A DNA stretch of 37,046 nucleotides. Origin: JAWXCH01 sp034440595. Its GTDB lineage: Bacteria > Planctomycetota > Planctomycetia > Pirellulales > JALHPA01. Below the pieces are notes generated by a model, which saw nothing but the letters and a program-made list of their open reading frames with translations, was not told the origin of the DNA and ran no database searches. Shown here piece after piece: positions 33,103-37,046 of this stretch; within the stretch, counting starts at the first letter, position 1, and every line of letters begins with the position of its first letter. The DNA lies in NCBI GenBank assembly GCA_034440595.1, contig JAWXCH010000459.1, positions 1 through 37,046 of the forward strand, written 5' to 3'. The position numbers were made by a program, and so were the translations under genes.

Positions 33103-33225
33103 AAAACCCTCGCGATTATAACAACGCGCCCCCAACGTTGTCTCGCGAGTGCAAACTTTTTGACATTTTTTCCGTCTTCCAGTCCGTACAAGCCGCGATT
33201 CGAGGCGACAATCTCACCGCCAAGG

Positions 33226-34227
33226 CTACTTCAAAGCCTCGACGATCACCTTTGTGTTGTGGCGGATCATGCCCGGATAGGTCCCCTCGGGCGAGCCATC
33301 AACCCCCATGGCGTCGGAATACAGTTCCCCGCCCAGCTCGACGGTGTGGCCTTGCTGCTTGCACCCCTCGATCAGGTTTTGCACGCTTTTCTCGGGCACG
33401 CTACTTTCAATAAAGACCGCTTTGATTTTTCGATCCACCAGCATAGCGATGAGCTTGCGAACCGATGCAATATCGGCCTCGTCGGCAGTGCTGATTCCTT
33501 GCAAGCCATGCACTTCGACATCGTATGCCTTGCCAAAGTAGCCAAATGCATCATGCGCGGTGACCAATACACGCTGTTCCTTGGGGATCGAGGCCATTGC
33601 AGTGCGGCATTCTTTGTTCAGTTGCTTCAACTGAGCAATGTACTCGTCTGCCCGTTTGCGATACTCACTCTGATGTTCTGGATCGAGCTTGCTGAGTTGG
33701 TCGGCGACTTCCTGGGCGCAGTGTGTCCACAGTTCAACATCAAACCAGACGTGCGGGTCATAGCTTCCCTCAAATTCCGTCGGTTTGCGAAGTTTTTCCG
33801 GAGCATGCTTTTGAATTCCCGCCGTCACGGCAACCACCGGGCGTTTCTTTCCAATGTCTTCCAGCACACCGGTCATCCGCCCTTCCAGATGCAAACCGTT
33901 GTAAAAAACAATGTCGGCAGCTTCGATCTTGCGACGGTCACCCAGCGACGCCTTGTACTGATGCGGATCGACACTCGGCCCCATCAGTGCTTCGACCGCG
34001 ACGCGGTCACCGCCGATCGTGCGGGCCAGGTCTGCCACCTGACCGGTGGTGCAGACGACTTTGATCGGCCGATTAAGTGCGGCCTTCCCACCGCCATTGC
34101 TGCTCTCCGCCGGCCGCCCGTTGCAACCAGTAAACAGGAAGAGTGCCAGCAGTGTTAGCACCGTTGATGGAGCCGCAATACGGCTGAAACCTGAAAAGGT
34201 CGATTGCAAAATACGAGTTGGGAGCAT
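33226..34227 (-). CDS. Metal ABC transporter substrate-binding lipoprotein (TroA/ZnuA/MntA type)
   Basis: The protein has 333 residues from the ATG at 34227; an in-frame TTG at 34284 would add residues before an otherwise normal lipoprotein signal. The lipobox FTGC (Cys35) ends the signal peptide. The metal ligands of cluster A-I receptors are visible: His89 (VDPHQY), His159 (YDPHVWFD), His225 (VTAHDAFGYFG) and Asp305 (ELYSDAMG). His,His,His,Asp is the TroA-type set, used for Zn or Mn. There is no His-rich loop as in enterobacterial ZnuA. First gene of the operon, with a strong promoter upstream. Metal choice between Mn, Zn and Fe is unresolved. Confidence 0.92.
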   Translation of the reverse strand: MLPTRILQSTFSGFSRIAAPSTVLTLLALFLFTGCNGRPAESSNGGGKAALNRPIKVVCTTGQVADLARTIGGDRVAVEALMGPSVDPHQYKASLGDRRKIEAADIVFYNGLHLEGRMTGVLEDIGKKRPVVAVTAGIQKHAPEKLRKPTEFEGSYDPHVWFDVELWTHCAQEVADQLSKLDPEHQSEYRKRADEYIAQLKQLNKECRTAMASIPKEQRVLVTAHDAFGYFGKAYDVEVHGLQGISTADEADIASVRKLIAMLVDRKIKAVFIESSVPEKSVQNLIEGCKQQGHTVELGGELYSDAMGVDGSPEGTYPGMIRHNTKVIVEALK

Positions 34228-34292
34228 GCGGTTGCGATCTTTAGACGGAGAACTTGGGAGTCGCCAGTAGTTTTTGTCGACCAATAACTTTT

Positions 34293-34308
34293 TTTTGATT
34301 ACTCAAAA
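34293..34308. promoter_or_regulatory. Candidate operator palindrome of the metal operon
   Basis: TTTTGA-TTAC-TCAAAA has perfect 6-base arms. It abuts the predicted -10 element and covers the predicted transcription start of the metal operon, a position where binding would block initiation. It does not match the consensus boxes I remember for DtxR, MntR, Fur or Zur. Confidence 0.45.
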
Positions 34309-34336
34309 TCATACATGTTCTGGGCTTTCTCGTCAA
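34308..34336 (-). promoter_or_regulatory. Predicted sigma70-type promoter of the metal operon
   Basis: On the minus strand, TTGACG (34331-34336) and TATGAT (34308-34313) are separated by exactly 17 bases. The start would be near 34301, leaving a leader of about 75 bases to the ATG at 34227. Confidence 0.55.
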
Positions 34337-34585
34337 GCAAAGGCGGAAAACCAAGCCCGCATTCGGCGGGTCACGGGGGAGCATTTTCCGATCGCGAGGA
34401 TTGTGCAGCCTTGCAATAGTGGTCACTCCCGTTGGTCTGGTTTCATTCAGATGAAGATTCCGTGTGGATCGGGCAGCTTCGGTTGACACTCCTGAACTAC
34501 AAGACCAAGCTAGAGTTAGGAGTGCGCGGGCGATCGTCCGGCTCAATTTCCGCTTCTGCAAGCCTTTCTCATTTTGTGTGGACGC

Positions 34586-36073
34586 ATGTCGGAACCGATC
34601 GCTTCCGTGCCGCTTTCGAGCACCCCTTCATCGACGCGGACAATCGATGTCCTGTTCGTCGATCTGGACGGCACCCTGATCGCAACGGATCTGTTGCAAG
34701 AGTCGGTGTTGCTAGCAGTTAAGCGTGCGCCGGGACTGCTGCTAAAACTCCCTGAACTGCTTTGGGGGAACCGAGCGCAGTTCAAGCAGCAGCTTGCTGC
34801 CCAGGTCTCCTGCGATCCACGTGTCCTGCCGTACCGGCAAGAAGTCCTCGACTATATCCACCAACAAAAGGCCGCTGATTGCGTTATTGTCCTCGCCACG
34901 GCGAGCGACCAGGCCTGGGCCAACTCGGTCGCGGCAGAATTGCAGATCTTTGATGATGTGTTGGCCAGCGATGGCGAGAGAAACCTCAAAGGGGCCAATA
35001 AGCTGGTTGAGATCCAGAAATACTGCACACAGCACGGCTACCAGCGGTTTGGTTATATCGGTGACCATGTCGCTGACCTGCCCATCTGGAAAGAAGCCGA
35101 CGAGGTGCAAGTCGTTGCGCCCGGTGCAGTTCTCAAAACCAAACTCGGCGAACTGAACAAGCCAGTCCATACGCTTTGCGAGCGCAAGTCAATTGTGCGA
35201 CCATTGATTAAGGCCCTGCGCCCTCATCAGTGGATGAAGAACCTGCTGCTGTTTGTGCCGCTGGTGCTGGCACATGAGGTCGAGTCGGTCGACAAGCTGA
35301 TCAAGTGTTGCTGGGCCTTCGTGGCATTTAGCTTTGTAGCTTCCGCCGTTTACTTGCTCAATGATCTATTGGATATCGAGTCCGATCGGCATCACCCCAA
35401 AAAACGCCGCCGACCGTTTGCGTCGGGCAGCTTACCGGTGGCCTATGGGCCGGCGTTGATTGTCATACTGCTACTAGTGAGCACGCTGATCTCATTGGTC
35501 CGTTTGCCGCCAAAATTCTTGGGCGGACTCTGTGCATACGCAGTGCTCAATCTGCTTTATTCATTTTGGCTGAAACGCAAATTGGCAATCGACGTGATCG
35601 TCCTGGCCGGAATGTATACGCTCCGCGTCGTCGTGGGTGGACTGGCCACGGGGGTAGACGTCTCAGAGTGGCTATTGGCTTTCTCGTTGTTCTTCTTTAC
35701 GTCACTGGCTTTTATCAAGCGGTTCACCGAATTGTCACGGCTGGCTGGTGAAGATTCCAAATCCGCGCGTGGGCGAGGGTACGTCGTCGGCGATCTCAGT
35801 ATGATCGAGAGCATCGGCCCGACGAGCGGTTATATGTCGGTACTCGTTCTCGCGCTGTATGTGAACAGCCAGAACAGTAAAGAGCTGTACTCACATTCCT
35901 GGGCACTCTGGCTTATCTGCCCGTTGATGATGTACTGGATCACGCGAATCTGGTTTGTAGCCAAGCGCGGAGAATTAGATGAAGACCCGCTGGTCTATGC
36001 CTTTCGCGACCGAATCAGCGTCGCCATTGGCCTGTGCATGGTAGCACTGGTGGCGATTGCGACACGCGGGTAG
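34586..36073 (+). CDS. HAD phosphatase-like domain fused to UbiA-family prenyltransferase
   Basis: The protein has 495 residues from the ATG at 34586; a TTG at 34574 is less likely. Residues about 20-210 are a HAD domain with DLDGT (26-30), LATASD and GDHVADLP. A UbiA-type membrane domain follows, with about eight helices. Its first Asp-rich motif is NDLLDIESDRHHPKKRRRP, and RGRGYVVGDLSMIESIGPTSGY near residue 400 recalls the decaprenyl-phosphate phosphoribosyltransferase branch (Rv3806c/UbiA). That enzyme joins phosphoribose to a polyprenyl phosphate, and a HAD phosphatase would remove the 5' phosphate, as in DPR/DPA synthesis. The route is inferred from domain order, not proven here. Confidence 0.85.
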   Translation: MSEPIASVPLSSTPSSTRTIDVLFVDLDGTLIATDLLQESVLLAVKRAPGLLLKLPELLWGNRAQFKQQLAAQVSCDPRVLPYRQEVLDYIHQQKAADCVIVLATASDQAWANSVAAELQIFDDVLASDGERNLKGANKLVEIQKYCTQHGYQRFGYIGDHVADLPIWKEADEVQVVAPGAVLKTKLGELNKPVHTLCERKSIVRPLIKALRPHQWMKNLLLFVPLVLAHEVESVDKLIKCCWAFVAFSFVASAVYLLNDLLDIESDRHHPKKRRRPFASGSLPVAYGPALIVILLLVSTLISLVRLPPKFLGGLCAYAVLNLLYSFWLKRKLAIDVIVLAGMYTLRVVVGGLATGVDVSEWLLAFSLFFFTSLAFIKRFTELSRLAGEDSKSARGRGYVVGDLSMIESIGPTSGYMSVLVLALYVNSQNSKELYSHSWALWLICPLMMYWITRIWFVAKRGELDEDPLVYAFRDRISVAIGLCMVALVAIATRG

Positions 36074-36279
36074 CGTTTTTTCGCCTACTCTAGGCGGTTA
36101 TGAGTTCTTCCAACTCTGCGGTTCAGCTATTTCGCAGTTGCTCGCACGCACCGGTATTTCCGACGGCTATTCAATCTTTTCTGGCAAGAATCTTTTCCGT
36201 AATGCACTTGTGTATATTGGTTTATGTCAATTTTGTGGCAGCTTCACAATCGCCTAACTGTAAATCACAGAAACCAAAC

Positions 36280-36307
36280 TTGCCCGATTCTCGGGCAGTG
36301 ATACAAT
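36280..36307 (+). promoter_or_regulatory. Candidate promoter with palindrome in its spacer
   Basis: TTGCCC (36280-36285) and TACAAT (36302-36307) are 16 bases apart. The palindrome TGCCCGA-TTC-TCGGGCA (36281-36297) overlaps the -35 and fills most of the spacer, a position typical of operator sites. It could equally be a stray hairpin. Confidence 0.35.
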
Positions 36308-36364
36308 TGTTTAGAACACTTGTTTGATTTATGCGTAAAGGTACTTAGACTTCAACCTACTATT

Positions 36365-36413
36365 GAGCGTTCAAACGCTCTCACTCCTTCGACCACAGGT
36401 AAACCTGCGGTCG
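36365..36413 (+). promoter_or_regulatory. Two hairpins in the ABC permease leader
   Basis: GAGCGTT-CA-AACGCTC (36365-36380) is perfect. CGACCACAGGT-AA-ACCTGCGGTCG (36390-36413) has one mismatch and is followed by GACGCTTTT. GAGCGT of the first could alternatively pair with ACGCTT after the second, so an attenuator-like switch is conceivable. Confidence 0.4.
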
Positions 36414-36436
36414 GACGCTTTTAAAGCACTACAACC

Positions 36437-37046
36437 ATGGGCTGGATCGCCTGGAAGATGCTGATCGGCAACCGTGCCAAGTACCTTGGCATTGTGCTAG
36501 GCGTTACCTTTGCCGCGCTCTTAATCGCGCAGCAGTCGGCGATCTTCTGCGGACTGATGAACCTGACCACCAGTCAGATTCGCGACGTGAAAGGGGTCGG
36601 CCTCTGGGTCATGGATGCCAACGTGCAATTCATCGACGACATCAAACCGCTTTCCGAAAACGACCTCTACCGCGTCCGTGGCGTGGCCGGGGTCGAATGG
36701 GCCGTCCGCTTTTACAAAGGCCTGGCACGTGCTCGTCTGGACGATGGAAATTTTCAGCAGGTAATTCTGCTTGGCCTGGATGACAGTTCATACATCGGTG
36801 CGCCAACCGAGATGCTGCTCGGCAGCGTGGCCGACTTGCAGCGGCCCGATGCGTTGATTATCGATGAAGCTGGCTATCACCAACTTTGGCCCGGCGAGCC
36901 GTTGGCAGTCGGCAAGACGTTTGAAATGAACGATCGCCGCGGCGTGCTGGTCGGCGTTTGTAAAGCGTCCCGAACATTTCAGACTTTTCCCGTGGTCTAT
37001 ACGCGGTTCAGCCAGGCGACGCTCTTTGCACCGAACGAACGAAAAG
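36437..37046 (+). CDS. ABC transporter permease, FtsX/MacB/DevC-like, 3'-truncated by window edge
   Basis: The frame is open from the ATG at 36437 to the end, about 203 residues. It starts MGWIAWKMLIGNRAKYLGIVLGVTFAALLIAQQSAIFCGL: one N-terminal membrane helix. The region after it is an extracytoplasmic domain (TSQIRDVKGVGLWVMDANVQFIDDIKPL, VAGVEWAVRFYKGLA, DDGNFQQVILLGLD). This is the MacB-PCD-type layout seen in FtsX-like and DevC permeases, whose three remaining helices would lie beyond the window. The WVMD...YRVRGVAGVEWA pattern resembles DevC-like permeases of planctomycetes and cyanobacteria. The ATPase and periplasmic partner are probably downstream. Substrate unknown. Confidence 0.8.
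   Translation, partial: MGWIAWKMLIGNRAKYLGIVLGVTFAALLIAQQSAIFCGLMNLTTSQIRDVKGVGLWVMDANVQFIDDIKPLSENDLYRVRGVAGVEWAVRFYKGLARARLDDGNFQQVILLGLDDSSYIGAPTEMLLGSVADLQRPDALIIDEAGYHQLWPGEPLAVGKTFEMNDRRGVLVGVCKASRTFQTFPVVYTRFSQATLFAPNERK

Larger units (their letters stand above)
34228..34585. other. Divergent intergenic region, metal operon / HAD-UbiA gene
   Basis: The 358 bp have no gene. The left part holds the metal-operon promoter and a palindrome (separate entries). On the plus strand TTGACA occurs at 34480-34485, but I see no good -10 at 16-18 bases. Confidence 0.45.
36074..36436. other. Leader and promoter region of the ABC permease gene
   Basis: The 363 bp have no gene. They hold a hairpin CGCCTA-CTC-TAGGCG (36082-36096) just after the HAD-UbiA stop, a candidate promoter with an internal palindrome (36280-36307), and two successive hairpins (36365-36380, 36390-36413) in the leader. 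Confidence 0.5.

Noticed and set aside
33160..34158. Open frame of 332 codons antisense to the metal receptor
   Set aside because: The receptor's lipobox and all four metal ligands are on the minus strand.

Overview
The window looks like chromosomal DNA of a planctomycete, probably of the Pirellulaceae type. The clearest evidence is a tandem run of DUF1559 proteins with prepilin-like N-termini beside an ECF sigma factor and a Ser/Thr kinase. A PEP-CTERM protein, an Omp85 outer-membrane protein and extragenic palindromes built on GCGCTAGC and TTTCRCTCCGYGAAA cores agree with this. The taxonomic call is from family content only; I see no rRNA, tRNA or CRISPR array.

Layout. 1-1698: 3' part of a BamA-like gene. 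1995-4340: a WecE-type sugar aminotransferase and a WecD-like acetyltransferase, separated by a 400-bp island of palindromic repeats. 4346-6007 (-): FAD aromatic-ring monooxygenase. 6393-9756: a promoter with a long leader, a secreted S41 protease and a multi-pass membrane protein. 9771-10027: a nested inverted repeat plus a REP-like palindrome. 10031-10642 (-): ECF sigma factor. 11075-16568: four DUF1559 proteins and one unusual pseudopilin-like membrane protein. 16565-17494 (-): kinase, whose stop codon overlaps that of the last DUF1559 gene. 17899-19095: a UvrC-like protein lacking the C-terminal nuclease half. 19093-19224: a 132-bp MITE-like element whose ends supply both flanking stop codons. 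19222-24014 (-): ABC-2 permease, acylphosphatase and a split M16 protease pair. 24128-24769 (-): GNAT. 25320-26347: a porin-like gene with a frameshift. 26470-26601: second 132-bp element. 26648-28488: DUF4254 and a convergent GT9 glycosyltransferase. 28617-34227 (-): a TroA/Znu-type metal-uptake operon in which both permeases carry C-terminal DtxR/MntR-like domains. 34586-36073: a HAD-UbiA fusion. 36437-end: 5' part of an ABC permease.

How the genes may work together. WecE and WecD, GT9 and DUF4254, the HAD-UbiA fusion, the BamA-like protein and the porin-like protein all point to envelope and surface-glycan construction. The metal operon is self-contained, with a lipoprotein receptor, ATPase, two permeases and sensor-like domains. 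It is led by a good promoter with a palindrome at the predicted start point.

The observations most worth a second look are three. First, the double permease-regulator fusion, which recalls chlamydial YtgCR. Second, the MITE-like element at what was probably an overlapping pair of convergent stop codons, where its TAG-bearing ends keep both genes intact. Third, the pseudopilin with an added C-terminal membrane anchor inside the DUF1559 cluster.
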